From positions 80,809,732-80,873,731 of the forward strand of contig NC_054706.1 in assembly GCF_016097555.1 (NCBI RefSeq): a DNA stretch of 64,000 bases, in the 5' to 3' direction. How positions within the stretch are numbered: position 1 is the first letter of the stretch; the number at the start of each line of letters is the position of its first letter. A program made the translations under genes and the position numbers. Source of the stretch: Gigantopelta aegis. Its lineage: Eukaryota; Mollusca; Gastropoda; Neomphalida; Peltospiridae. This document shows, one piece after another, positions 11,448-26,400 of the stretch. The notes beneath the pieces were generated by a model, which worked only from the letters and a program-made list of their open reading frames with translations, was not told the origin of the DNA and did no database searches.

Positions 11448-14400
11448 CTGAAAACAAGAAAAGAAGTCAGTTAAGTATCTTAATTAACAGATGCATTAAA
11501 GCAATACATTTTATAAGCAACAAAGGAAGTATTTACTATTTAAGTTAACAAGAGAACTATACAGAAAGCAGTTTGTTACCTTCTTGACCAAATGACTATT
11601 TATGTATTAACGGCTCATTTAACTTGATAAATATTGCTTTTGGATTTAAAAAAAATTAACTAAAAAAAACCCCTAAAATATTTGCACATGGCCGAAGACA
11701 TGAAAGTAGTAGATTGTACAGAATAATGTAACCACTAGAAAAGGAAAATTACTAACACTGGCGTAGGAAGCTAGCAAGGGGGGCATGTGACCTCCACTTT
11801 GTACCAGCAATGATGGTTTTTATATATTTATACATGTATTTAAAAATATGTGTGTGCCTCCCCACCTTTTGACACCTTCCTACGCCCATGACTAACAATA
11901 GAAGGTTATAATGTCCCCACCATTTGGCCTCTTCCTATGCCCGTGACTAACAATAGAATGTTATAATGTCCCCACCTTTTGGCCCCTTCCTACACCCGTG
12001 ACTAACAATAGAAGGTTATAATGTACCAGTGTTCGAGAATAATATTTTTGGGCAGTATCCCAGTTGGATACTAACATTTCAAAATCTGGTATCCCACCTG
12101 AGAATTTAGTATTATATGATATCCCGGTGGGATACTGGGTTCTTGAAGTCTGGTATCCCAAATTAAATTCTGGTATCCCCGGGATATCGGGATACTGTTA
12201 ATCTCGAACACTGTGTACTATGCACAAAAAGTCTTGAGATTTCAAATGTGATGCCAAGTGGGTTTTTTTACAGTACATCATTCTGTAATTAATCTAGATA
12301 TCCACTCTGAAATTTTCCAACAGCAATAATACAAATGAGAGACTTTTTGTTACACACCATCCTTCTCAAGGTGACTGGAGAAAGGAAATCAATGCTTGTC
12401 TATCCCCCCCCCCCCCCCCAGTAATATCTAGTAATAAGTAAGAAATACAAACAGAACAATGATTTATTACAGATTGCTGTTTGCTGACCGCTGATTGACA
12501 GTAAACCCCCCCCCCCCCCCCCCCCCCACTCCAAAAACAATTGATGAAGGGATGCAGCTTTTTCTTTTAAATCATGAATTGCACAGAAAAGGTATGTATA
12601 TATATATTTTTTTTTTTTTACATTCTCCTTATGTACCATGGTCCATCCTCAGTGGCCTTGGTACCCTAAATATTTTCCTTCACATTTTCCATATAGCCAA
12701 GCCAATTGTTATGACTTCGACTTTGGCCGTAAATGTTTTTAGAACAAGCCATGCTACTCATTCAGAACAACAGGACCTGTTTTAGAAAGAAATTAAAGAC
12801 AGATAATGGTCCAAGCACATCCTAGTTCATGCGAGATGACATTTTGGCTCCAAATGCGGTTTTAAATCATAGCAAGAAAAGCCCAGCAAATATCAACGTC
12901 ATACTGCAGGGAAAAACAAAATTCATGTGCGCGCTGACCAGAGACCAGTTATTTATTTTGTTTGGCCTAACACTTTTATCAGCACATGTGTTGAAATTGT
13001 GTGAATTCTAATTTCACCTGTGATATAATTAGGGAATACATGAAGATGTAAGCTGGTGATGGTCATAGTCATGAGAGGATCATTTGTGCCAAGTTTGGTT
13101 GAAATCTACGTGGTGGAACTTGAGAAGAAGTCGAAAATGTGAAAAGTTAATGGCCAATATAAATATAACGAGGCTAGGGTAGCCATATTAGATGTCAAAT
13201 TTTCACAAATAACAACACTTGGTCACAGAATCATTTGTATTAAGTTTGGCCATATTGGATTTTGTGTTGGTTGAAATCTGCCACGTGGAACTGGAGAACA
13301 ATTTAAACATGTCTCAGCCAATCAAGGCCATGGAGGCCTGAAACATAAAAGCACCTTGAATCAGAATCATTCATACCAAGTGTTGCTGATGTTTGCCTTG
13401 TGGAACTTAAGAAGTAAAACATGTCTCGGTCAGATGTCTGGGTGGCCATCTTGAATTTCAAAGCAGTCCAAAAAAGAATAACATTTTGTCAGAGCCATGA
13501 GAGGATCATTTGAACCATGTTCAGTCGAAATATGTCTGGTAAAACTTAAGAAGTCAAAAATGTCTGCAAATCAGAGCCCATGATGGCCATCTTGGATTTC
13601 AAATTGGCCCCAAAAATAACAGAGAGTACAAAATGTTACATAGGGAGAGTACCAAACATTAAAGAAATGCTATATACTGAGGAAGGAGGGGTGCACAAAA
13701 ATGGAATTTAGAACCAATGAGTAAAGAGCATTTCAAAAATAATTTTAAAAATAATTTAATCTGGTGTGAAGTATGTTCATCAGCTGGTTACAGGTTTATA
13801 TTTACCGCTGAACACTCAAAGTATTCTAGATTATGTGACATTGCCAAATCTTTGCCAGCTTTCGGACTAACAGTCCGCCGTTGATCAAGATCTATCTTGT
13901 TTGCAAGTAGAACACCTGAAAACATCAGTTTAAATACAATATCAGTTTACCTACATCAATTCAAACACAAACATCAGTTATAAATTACACTTTAAATACA
14001 AAAAAAGCATTCAAACAATACAATTTAAATACAAATATTAAAGACTAACAAGCAGACTTTAATTACACAGCACACTTTAAATACAAACATCTATTACACA
14101 GCACACCATAAATACAAACATTTATTACACAGCACACCTTAAATACAAACATCTCTTACACAGCACACCTTAAATACAAACATCTCTTACACAGCACACC
14201 TTAAATACAAACATCTCTTACACAGCACACCTTAAATACAAACATCTTTCACAGCACATTTTAAATACAAACATCTATTATACAGCACACTTTAAATACA
14301 AACATGTATTATACTATTACTTATACAGCAAACTTTAAATACAAACATCTCTTATATAGCACAATTTAAATACAAACATCTCTTATACAGCACACTATAA

Positions 14401-17400
14401 ATGCAAACATCTATTATACAGCACACTATAAATGCAAACATCTATTATACAGCACACTTTAAATACAAACATCTATTACACAGCACACTTTAAATACAAA
14501 TATCTATTATACAGCACACTTTAAATACAAACATATATTACACAGCACATTTTAAACACAAACATCTATTACACAGCACACTTTAAATACAAACATATAT
14601 TATACAGCACACTTTAAATACAAACATCTCTTATACAGCACACTTTAAATACAAACATCTATTACACAGCACACTTTAAATACAAACATCTCTTATACAG
14701 CACACTTTAAATACAAACATCTATTACACAGCACACTTTAAATGCAAACATCTCTTACACAGCACATTTTAAATGCAAACATCTCTTATACAGCACACTT
14801 TAAATGCAAACATCTATTACACAGCACACTTTAAATACAAACATCTCTTATACAGCACACTTGAAATACAAACATCTCTTATACAACACACTTTAAATAC
14901 AAACATCTCTTATACAGCACACTTTACATAAAAACATCTATTACACAGCACACTTGAAATACAAACATCTCTTATACAACAAACTTTAAATACAAACATC
15001 TCTTATACAACACACTTGAAATACAAACATCTCTTATACAGCACACTTTAAATACAAACATCTCTTATACAACACACTTGAAATACAAACATTTCTTATG
15101 CAACACACTTGAAACACAAACATCTTTCATACAGCACACTTTAAATACAAACATCTTACACAGCACACTTTAAATACAAACATCTCTTACACAGCACACT
15201 TTAAATACAAACATCTCTTATACAACACACTTGAAATACAAACATCTCTTACACAACACACTTTAGATACAAACATCTCTTACACAACACACTCTCTTAC
15301 ACAGCACACTTTAAATACAAATATCTCTTACACAACACACTTTAAATACAAACATCTCTTACACAGCACACTTTAAATACAAACATCTCTTACTTTAAAT
15401 ACAAACATCTCTTATACAGCATGCTTTAAATACAAACATCTATTACACAGCACTGTAATACACATTTCAGAGATGACTATACAATTCTAAAATGTTAAAC
15501 AGTCGTAACTAATCAAGTTTTAAATTTTTAAATTGATTAGCAATGTATTTAATCAAAATGTAAAAAACAATATATGCCTTTACTAAGCTACAATACAGAG
15601 AAAATGTCCCCTGACTGAGCTATGATAGAAACACAACATTAGAAACAACATGTCCCCTGATTGAGCTACGATAGAGAGACAACATTACAAACATGTCCCC
15701 TGACTGAGCTAAGATAGAAAGACAACATTACAAACAACATGACCCCTGACTGAGCTACGATAGAGAGACTACATTAGAAAAAACATGTCCCCTGACTGAA
15801 CTATGAGACAACATTACAAACAACATGTCCCCTGACTGAGCTACGATAGACAACATTACAAACAACATGTCCCATGACTGAGCTATAATAGAAAGACAAC
15901 ATTAGAAACAATATGTCCCCTGACTGAGCTACGATAGAAAGACAACATTAGAAACAACATGTCCCCTGACTGAGCTACGATAGAGAGACAACATTACAAA
16001 CAACATGTCCCCTGACTGAGCTATGATAGAGAGTCATTACAAACAACATGTCCCCTGACTGAGCTACAATAGAGAGACAACATTAGAAACAATATGTCCC
16101 CTGACTGAGCTACGATAGAAAGACAACATTAGAAACAACATGTCCCCTGACTGAGCTACAATAGAGAGACAACATTACAAACAACATGTCCCCTGACTGA
16201 ACTACAGTAGAGAGACAACATTAAAAACAACATGTCCCCTGACTGAACTACAGTAGAGACAACATCAAAAACAACATGTCCCCTGACTGAACTACAATAG
16301 AGACAACATTAAAAACAACATGTTCCCTGACTAACTACAATAGAGACAACATTAAAAACAACATGTTCCCTGACTAACTACAATAGAGACAACATTGTTA
16401 CCAGGCATCTGGACGTCGGGCTTGTGAGACCGGACCCGTTCCAGCCACTTGACACAGCTGGAAAACGACGTCTCACTAGTGACATCATACACCACCACAA
16501 CCATGGAGGGCTGGTCCCACTACAACACAAACCAGAAAATTAGTATGTGACATGTTACCATGGAGGGCTGGTTCCACTACAACACAAACCAGACAGTTAG
16601 TGTGTGACATGTCACCATGGAGGGCTGGTCCCACTACAACACAAACCAGACAGTTAGTATGTGACATGTCACCATGGAGGGCTGGTCCTACTACAACACA
16701 AACCAGACATTTAGTATGTGACGTGTCACCATGGAGGGCTGGTCCCACTACAACACAAACCAGACATTTAGTATGTGACGTGTCACCATGGAGGGCTGGT
16801 CCCACTACAACACAAACCAGAAAGTTAGTATGTCACTTGTCACCATGGAGGGTTGGTCCCACTACAACACAAACCAGACAGTTAGTATGTGACATGTCAC
16901 CACGGAGGGCTGGTCCCACTACAACACAAACCAGACAGTTAATGTGACATGTCACCATGGAGGACTGGTCCCACTACAACACAAACCAGACAGTTAGTAT
17001 GTGACATGTCACCATGGAGGGCTGGTTCCACTACAACACAAACCAGACAGTTAGTATGTGACATGTCACCATGGAGGGCTGGTCCCACTACAACACAAAA
17101 CTGACAGTTAGTATGTCAAATGTCACCATGGAGGGCTGGTCCCACTACAACACAAACCAGACAGTTAATGTCACATGTCACCATGGAGGGCTGGTCCCAC
17201 TACAACACAAAACTGACAGTTAGTATGTCACATGTCACCATGGAGGGCTGGTCCCACTACAACACAAACCAGACAGTTAGTATGTCACATGTCACCATGG
17301 AGGGCTGGTCCCACTAAAACACAAACTAGACAGTTAGTATGCGACATGTCACCATGGAGGGCTGGTCCCACTATAACACAAAACTGACAGTTAGTGTGTG

Positions 17401-20400
17401 ACATGTCACCATGGAGGGCTGTTCCCACTATAACACAAACCAGACATTTAGTATGTGACATGTCACCATGGAGGACTGGTCCCACTACAACACAAATCAG
17501 ACAGTTAGTATGTCACATGTCACCATGGAGGGCTGGTCCCACTACAACACAAACCAGAAAGTTAGTAGGTCACATGTCACCATGGAGGGCTGGTCCCACT
17601 ACAACACAAAACTGACAGTTAGTGTGTGACATGTCACCATGGAGGGCTGGTCCCACTACAACACAAACCAGACATTTAGTATGTGACATGTCACCATGGA
17701 GGACTGGTCCCACTACAACACAAACCAGACAGTTAATGTCACATGTCACCATGGAGGATTGGTCCCACTACAACACAAACCAGAAAGTTAACATGTGACA
17801 TGTTACCATGGAGGGCTGGTTCCACTACAACACAAACCAGACAGTTAGTATGTGACATGTCACCATGGAGGGCTGGTCCTACTACAACACAAACCAGACA
17901 TTTAGTATGTGATGTGTCACCATGGAGGGCTGGTCCCACTACACCACAAACCAGAAAGTTAGTATGTCACATGTCACCATGGAGGGCTGGTCCCACTACA
18001 ACACAAAACTGACAGTTAGTATGTCAAATGTCACCATAGAGGGCTGGTCCCACTACAACACAAACCAGACAGTTAATGTCACATGTCACCATGGACGACT
18101 GGTCCCACTACAACACAAACCAGACAGTTAGTATGTGACATGTCACCATGGAGGGCTGGTCCCACTACAACACAAAACTGACAGTTAGTATGTCACATGT
18201 CACCATGGAGGGCTGGTCCCACTACAACACAAACCAGACAGTGAGTATGTCACATGTCACCATGGAGGGCTGGTCCCACTAAAACACAAACTAGACATTT
18301 AGTATGTCACATGTCACCATGGAGGACTGGTCCCACTACAACACAAATCAGACAGTTAGTATGTCACATGTCACCATGGGGGGCTGGTCCCACTACAACA
18401 CAAACTATACAGTTAGTAGGTCACATGTCACCATGGAGGGCTGGTCCCACTACAACACACAACTGACAGTTAGTGTGTGACATGTCACCATGGAGGGCTG
18501 GTCCCACTACAACACAAACCAGACATTTAGTATGTGACATGTCACCATGGAGGGCTGGTCCCACTACAACACAAACTAGACAGTTAGTATGTGACATGTC
18601 ACCATGGAGGGCTGGTCCCACTACAACACAAAACTGACAGTTAGTATGTCACATGTCACCATGGAGGGCTGGTCCCACTACAACACAAACCAGACAGTTA
18701 ATGTCACATGTCACCATGGAGGACTGGTCCCACTACAACACAAACCAGACAGTTAGTATGTCACATGTCACCATGGAGGGCTGGTTCCAGTACAACACAA
18801 ACCAGACAGTTAGTGTGTGACATGTCACCATGGAGGGCTGGTCCCACTACAACACAAACCAGACAGTTAGTCTGTGACATGTCACCATGGAGGGCTGGTC
18901 CCACTACAACACAAACCAGACAGTTAGTGTGTGACATGTCACCATGGAGGGCTGGTCCCACTACAACACAAACTAGACAGTTAGTAGGTCACATGTCACC
19001 ATGGAGGGCTGGTCCCACTACAACACAAACCAGACAGTTAATGTCACATGTCACCATGGAGGGCTGGTCCCACTAAAACACAAACCAGACAGTTAGTATG
19101 TCACATGTCACCATGGAGGGCTGGTCCCACTACAACACAAACCAGACAGTTAGTATGTGACATGTCACCATGGAGGGCTGGTTCCACTACAACACAAACC
19201 AGACAGTATGTGACATGTCACCATGGAGGGCTGGTCCCACTACAACACAAACCAGACAGTATGTGACATGTCACCATGGAGGGCTGGTTCCACTACAACA
19301 CAAACCAGACAGTTAGTATGTGACATGTCACCATAGAGGGCTGGTCCCACTACAACACAAACCAGACAGTTAGTATGTGACATGTCACCATGGAGGGCTG
19401 GTCCCACTACAACACAAACCAGACGGTATGTGACATGTCACCATGGAGGGCTGGTCCCACTACAACACAAACCAGACAGTATGTGACATGTCACCATGGA
19501 GGGCTGGTCCCACTACAACACAAACCAGACAGTTAGTATGTGACATGTCACCATGGAGGGCTGGTCCCACTACAACACAAACCAGACAGTATGTGACATG
19601 TCACCATGGAGGGCTGGTTCCACTACAACACAAACCAGACAGTTAGTATGTGACATGTCACCATGGAGGGCTGGTCCCACTACAACACAAACCAGACAGT
19701 TGTATGTGACATGTCACCATGGAGGGCTGGTCCCACTACAACACAAACCAGACAGTTAGTATGTGACATGTCACCATGGAGGGCTGATCCCACTACAACA
19801 CAAACCAGACAGTTAGTATGTTTCATCACATTAATGCTCATTAGTATAAATTCAAGTTTAAAACATTATTATTTTTTCAATGTTAAAGAAACTGTAAGAT
19901 GGTTTTGACTAAGAACTAAAATATTTTTAATATCAGTTTCGCTTTTACTCACACCCCCCCAAACCCCCCCCCCCCCCCCCCCCCCCCAGTGTTCCCCTCA
20001 TCCGGAGTGGGTAAGCAGTTTAACAAACTCCTTTCTCTAACCACCCAAAACAAAATTTAATGCACAATATAATGTAACACGATAATGCATTGTCTTGTTC
20101 AGTTATTGGTAATGAATTGCCACCAGGAACGGTGATGTCAGTTGCTCAAATAGCCTACAGGGCAATATATCCCATGTCAGACAGATATCAACAAATGTAT
20201 TGGCAAGATTTAACTCGTTAATTAATAGACAAAAAAAACCCTGTATTATCTTGTACAGATGTGAAATGTTATCCAAACTGCTACATGCGTTAAACAACAG
20301 GTCAAGCTGGCTATGTTTCCTGTTTGCCAACATCCCTATCGCAAGTAAGCGAGGCAATAAATTAGAAGACAATAGATAAATAAGACAAACACAGTAATTC

Positions 20401-23400
20401 TAAAAATGACTGGGGTTGTACTTAAGTTATACTAGCTTGTTAATTAATTGGGACTGGCCATTCACACCTTTGTTACCTTGTTAACATGTGCAAGATTTTA
20501 CTACCACTTGATTTGCACAACCAATCAAAAAACACATTTTATTAAGGTTGTTTCTGTCCATGAAACGAAAAGAAAACAAAGTCTGTATGGTGTGTATTAT
20601 TGTCATTGACGATGTGGAAACTTTTTGTTACTGCATTTTATAGAAATCTAGTTCAAGTTGAATATTAATATATACTTATTGATTTGTTGACATTATGCGA
20701 TGACCAGTGTCAGAATAACATTTATCAAACTTACGTCAGTGGAGGAAAAACATTGTGAGTTAGCTGTGTTTGGTTTCTTTAAACCAGTAGCACATTGGGC
20801 TACTGGTTTTGCATTTGTCACTAGCCCTGTGTTAAAAAGCACTAGCCCCGGGCGTCGGGCTACCGGATTTGTCAAATTCTGCTCAGGACTTTAGACTGCA
20901 TCAAAGTCAAGGTGATAAATGGTGTACCCAAAATACATATGCCCAAAATAATCACGCCCAAATTAAGTACAAACATGCTGACCTCAAAATATTTCACCTG
21001 AAAACCACTGAAATGTTAAGTTGAATTACCTTAAAATAACTTGAAATGCATCTCTGAATATTGACATCTCTCCACCAATGTTAATGACAGTAGTGAACTA
21101 AACAGACCTTCCTACATCAGAAAAGTGCCCAAGTTAGTGAGATCTAAAGCCCAGGGCCCGTATTTTCAAAGTCATTTTAGCTACGACATATCGCTGCTGG
21201 TTAAGAGCAAAATACGAATGTCGTAGATTTAAGATACAACAGAATTTCGAAGGTATCGTAAAGATATCATAGTGTGTCGTGATTTACGTTATTTGTTGTA
21301 AACAAAAATGGGAACTCTCATTAAGTGGAGATAGAAAAGATGGGATATTTCTCTGTGACGTCGTCAAGGAAATTACCTCTAACGTCATCTCGGTACAGCT
21401 GACATGCCAGAATGGATACTATGCAAGCATCCAAACCCCCGACCGTGGTATGTGTTATCCTGTCTGTGTGTGATGTATATAAAAGATATCTTGCTACTAA
21501 CGGAAAAATGTAGCGAGTTTCCTCAGTAATTACCAAATGTTTGAGATCCAATAGCCAATAATTAATAAGTTAATGTGCTCTACTGGTGTTGTTAACCAAA
21601 ACAAAACAAACTTTATAACTAAAAATCACAAATCCAAGAAAGAAAATGGATACAGTCTAAGGGACCATTCAAACATTACTTAAAGCTATTTTTGTCAAAA
21701 TTAGACAATCTCTCTCCCCCATAACGCTATGTAAAGCTAAATCATACACCATACAAACAAAAAATAAATAAATAAAAAGTAACGCCTGGAGACACACAGC
21801 CCTATATCCAAACAAATCATGCTATGGGTGTACTATAATTTCACTGGCATAGGAAGCGAGGGGCAAGTTGGCATGATCCAGTAGCAGCAGTGATGGTTTA
21901 TATATATTTATATATGTGTGTGCCCCCACACCACACCTGCTTTTTGGCACCTTCCTATGCCACTGAATTTTAACAGGCTGTTTAAGGATTTATGAATAAA
22001 CTGATTTGATTTGATTTGATTTGTTTTGCGATTTGGAAAAGTGCAGATATGCATGCATTTCAACTCGATTGCCAAAACACTTTTACTTTTCTTCTTACAT
22101 CAAACTAAACTGAAATTATTTACAAAGAACATTTTTGTAGGAGGATGGGACGGACTATAAGTGCATTTCACTTGTGCCTTCTTCAACAACCCTGATTAGG
22201 CTCTATTATATCGACTGGTAAAGTTTCTGAAATAGGTGCATAGCAGTCAAAGGTCAAGGTTGGAATACACTGTTTTAAAGTTTTGACGGTAAAATAGTTC
22301 AACTTTGGGACATTTTAGAAGTAAGCCGCCATATTGGTTCCTAGTCTATGACAGGTATGAACCTGTTGTAGGATCTACGATGTATTTATGATATCTTGGA
22401 CTTATGACAATTTCGAAAATATGCTACGACATTTCATGGTATTAGAAATAGCAGGATGACCTGAAAAACTTCAGATGTATGGAAATGGCTAATCTCAGCA
22501 ACAAAATAGAAGTAAAGTCTTATTTGAGTTATCAAAAAATGGCTATAATACTGGAAAATATGTTGTAGTGTTCAAAAACTAGGCTCTGTCACTTTAATTA
22601 TACAGACACTTCTATTGTAAACAAGAAACAATATTTAATCTTTGTGATTCTAGTCAACACGACTCAGTTGGTCTCAACCGCATGCACAATGGCAGCTCAC
22701 AAACTCCGGCCAGTCTTTTTACGAAAGGTGCACTGCAAACATGTTATATTCATAAACAAAATGTACACAAAAAGACAAAAAAATAATAATAAACTTACAA
22801 ATTTCATGACTGACTCTGTAAATATCTCTTTTCCTGCTGAATCGTACATAAATATTTCCTGAAACGAAGACAAATATAACTCAAATACTATCAATTAACA
22901 ATGTGTATATAACCACAACAATCTATTTTGTTGTTGTTGCTGCTGCTATATATATTTAAGGACACAACATTACATGAATGGAAAGAGTTCCTCACAGATC
23001 TAACAAACAGAGCTTAAAGACTGGAACTACTGTAACCACCCACTACTGTAACCACCATCTACTGTAACCATACACTACTGTAACCACCCACTACTGTAAC
23101 CACCATCTACTGTAACCACCATCTACTGTAACCACCCACTACTGTAACCACCACCTACTGTAACCACCCACTACTGTAACCACCCACTACTTTAACCACC
23201 ATCTACTGTAACCATACACTACTTTAACCACCATCTACTGTAACCACCCACTACTGTAACCACCCACTACTGTAACCACCCACTACTGTAACCACCATCT
23301 ACTGTAACCATACACTACTGTAACCACACACTACTGTAACCATCCCCTACTGTAACCACACACTACTGTAACCATCCCCTACTGTAACCACCCCCTACTC

Positions 23401-26400
23401 CTACTGTAACCACCCCCTACTGTAACCACCCACTACTGTAACCACCATCTACTGTAACCATACACTACTGTAACCACACACTACTGTAACCACCATCTAC
23501 TGTAACCACCCACTACTGTAACCACCATCTACTGTAACCACCATCTACTGTAACCACCCACTACTGTAACCACCACCTACTGTAACCACCCACTACTGTA
23601 ACCACCCACTACTTTAACCACCATCTACTGTAACCATACACTACTTTAACCACCATCTACTGTAACCACCCACTACTGTAACAACCACTACTGTAACCAC
23701 CCACTACTGTAACCACCACCTACTGTAACCACCCACTACTGTAACAACCACTACTGTAACCACCCACTACTGTAACCACCCCCTACTGTAACCACCCACT
23801 ACTGTAACCACCCCCTACTGTAACCACCCCCTACTGTAACCACCCACTACTGTAACCACCACCTACCTACTGTAACCACCACCTACCTACTGTAACCACC
23901 CACTACTGTAACCACCCACTACTGTAACCATCACCTACTGTAACCACCCACTACTGTAACCATCACCTACTGTAACCACCCACTACTGTAACCACCACCT
24001 ACTGTAACAACCACTACTGTAACCACCCACTACTGTAACCACCACCTACTGTAACCACCCACTACTGTAACCACCCACTACGGTAACCACCACCTACTGT
24101 AACCACCCACTACTGTAACCACCCCCTACTCTAACCACCACCTACTGTTACTACCCACTACTCTAACCACCCACTACTGTAACCAACCACCTACTGTAAC
24201 AAGCCACTACTGTAACCACCACCTACTGTAACCACACACTACGGTAACCACCACCTACTGTTACCACCCACTACTGTAACCACCACCTACTGTAACCACC
24301 CACTACTGTAACCACCACCTACCTACTGTAACCACCACCTACTGTAACCACCCACTACTGTAACCATCCACTACTGTAACCACCCACTACTGTAACAACC
24401 ACCTACTGTAACAACCACTACTGTAACCACCCACTACTGTAACCACCCACTACTGTAACCACCACCTACTTTAACCACCCACTACTGTAACAATCCACTA
24501 CTCTAACCACCACCTACTGTTACTACCCACTACTCTAACCACCCACTACTGTAACCAACCACCTACTGTAACAAGCCACTACTGTAACCACCACCTACTG
24601 TAACCACACACTACGGTAACCACCACCTACTGTTACCACCCACTACTGTAACCACCCACTACTGTAACCACCAACTACTGTAACCACCCACTACTGTAAC
24701 CACCACCTACTGTTACCACCCACTACTGTAACCACCACCTACTGTAACAAGCCACTACTGTAACCACCCACTACTGTAACCACACTACTGTAACCATCAC
24801 CTACTGTAACCACACACTACTGTAACCACCACCTACTATAACCACACTACTGTAACCACCACCTACTGTAACCACACACTACGGTAACCACCACCTACTG
24901 TAACCACCCACTACTGTAACCACCACCTACTGTAACCACACTACGTAACCACCACCTACTGTAACCACCCACTACTGTAACCACCACCTACTGTAACCAC
25001 CCACAACTGTAACCACCCACTACTGTAACCACCACCTACTTAACAGCCCATTACTGTAACAACCCACTACTGTAACCACCCCACTACTTAACCACCAACT
25101 ACTGTAACCACCCACTACTGTAACCACCACCTACTGTAACAACCCACTACTGTAACAACTCACTACTGTAACCACCCATTACTGTAACCACCACCTACTG
25201 TAACCACCCACTACTTTAACCACCACCTACTGTAACCACCCACTACTGTAATCACCTAATTAACCACTTGCATGTACTAATTGACAAACGTTAACATTGT
25301 GCATGACAGATGTTTATAAAATAATAACAGCAAAACACTGACTGCTTACATAATGTACTTGAAAAATGTTGTGTATTTCAAAACTAATAATAAAGTTGAC
25401 TATAAACTAACTTACTACTGAATCTTGCGTATCTGGAATGTTCACTGATTTTACCATCATTTCAACTGCGGTATTCTGTAACAATAAAACATAATTTCAA
25501 CAGCGGTATTCTGTAACAATAAAACATAATTTCAATGGCGGTATTCTGTAACAATAGAACTTAATTTTAACAGCGGTATTCTGTAACAATAAAATATAAT
25601 TTCAATGGCGGTATTCTGTAACAATAAACATAATTTCAACAGCGGTATTCTGTAACAATAAAACATAATTTCAACAGCGGTATTCTGTAACAATAGAACT
25701 TAATTTTAACAGCGGTATTCTGTAACAATAAAATATAATTTCAACAGCGGTATTCAGCAGAACATCATTTCAACTGCGGTATTCTGTAACAACATCATTT
25801 CAACTGTGGTATTCTGTAACAGAACATCATTTCAACTGCGGTATTCTGTAACAACATCATTTCAACTGTGGTATTCTGTAACAGAACATCATTTCAACTC
25901 TGGTATTCTGTAACAGAACATCATTTCAACTCTGGTATTCTGTAACAACAAACATCATTTCAAATGCGGTATTCTGTAACAACAATCATCATTTCAAATG
26001 CAGTATTCTGTAACAACAAACATCATTTCAAATGCGGTATTCTGTAACAACAAACATCATTTCAAATGCGGTATTCTGTAACAACAAACATCATTTCAAC
26101 TGTGGTATTCTGTAACAGAACATCATTTCAACTATGGTATTCTGTAACAACAAACATCATTTCAAATGCGGTATTCTGTAACAACAGAACATCATTTCAA
26201 CTCTGGTATTCTGTAACAACAAACATCATTTCAACTCTGGTATTCTGTAACAACAAACATCATTTCAAATGCGGTATTCTGTAACAACAGAACATCATTT
26301 CAACTCTGGTATTCTGTAACAACAAACATCATTTCAAAAGCGGTATTCTGTAACAACAAACATCATTTCAAATGCGGTATTCTGTAACAACAATCATCAT

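Noticed and set aside
16485..19908. Open frames of 60-131 codons on both strands (MSPWRAGPTTTQTRQL type) as repeat proteins
   Set aside because: They are translations of the 57-bp array, present in several frames and both strands at once, and they overlap the IFT27 exon 5 acceptor.
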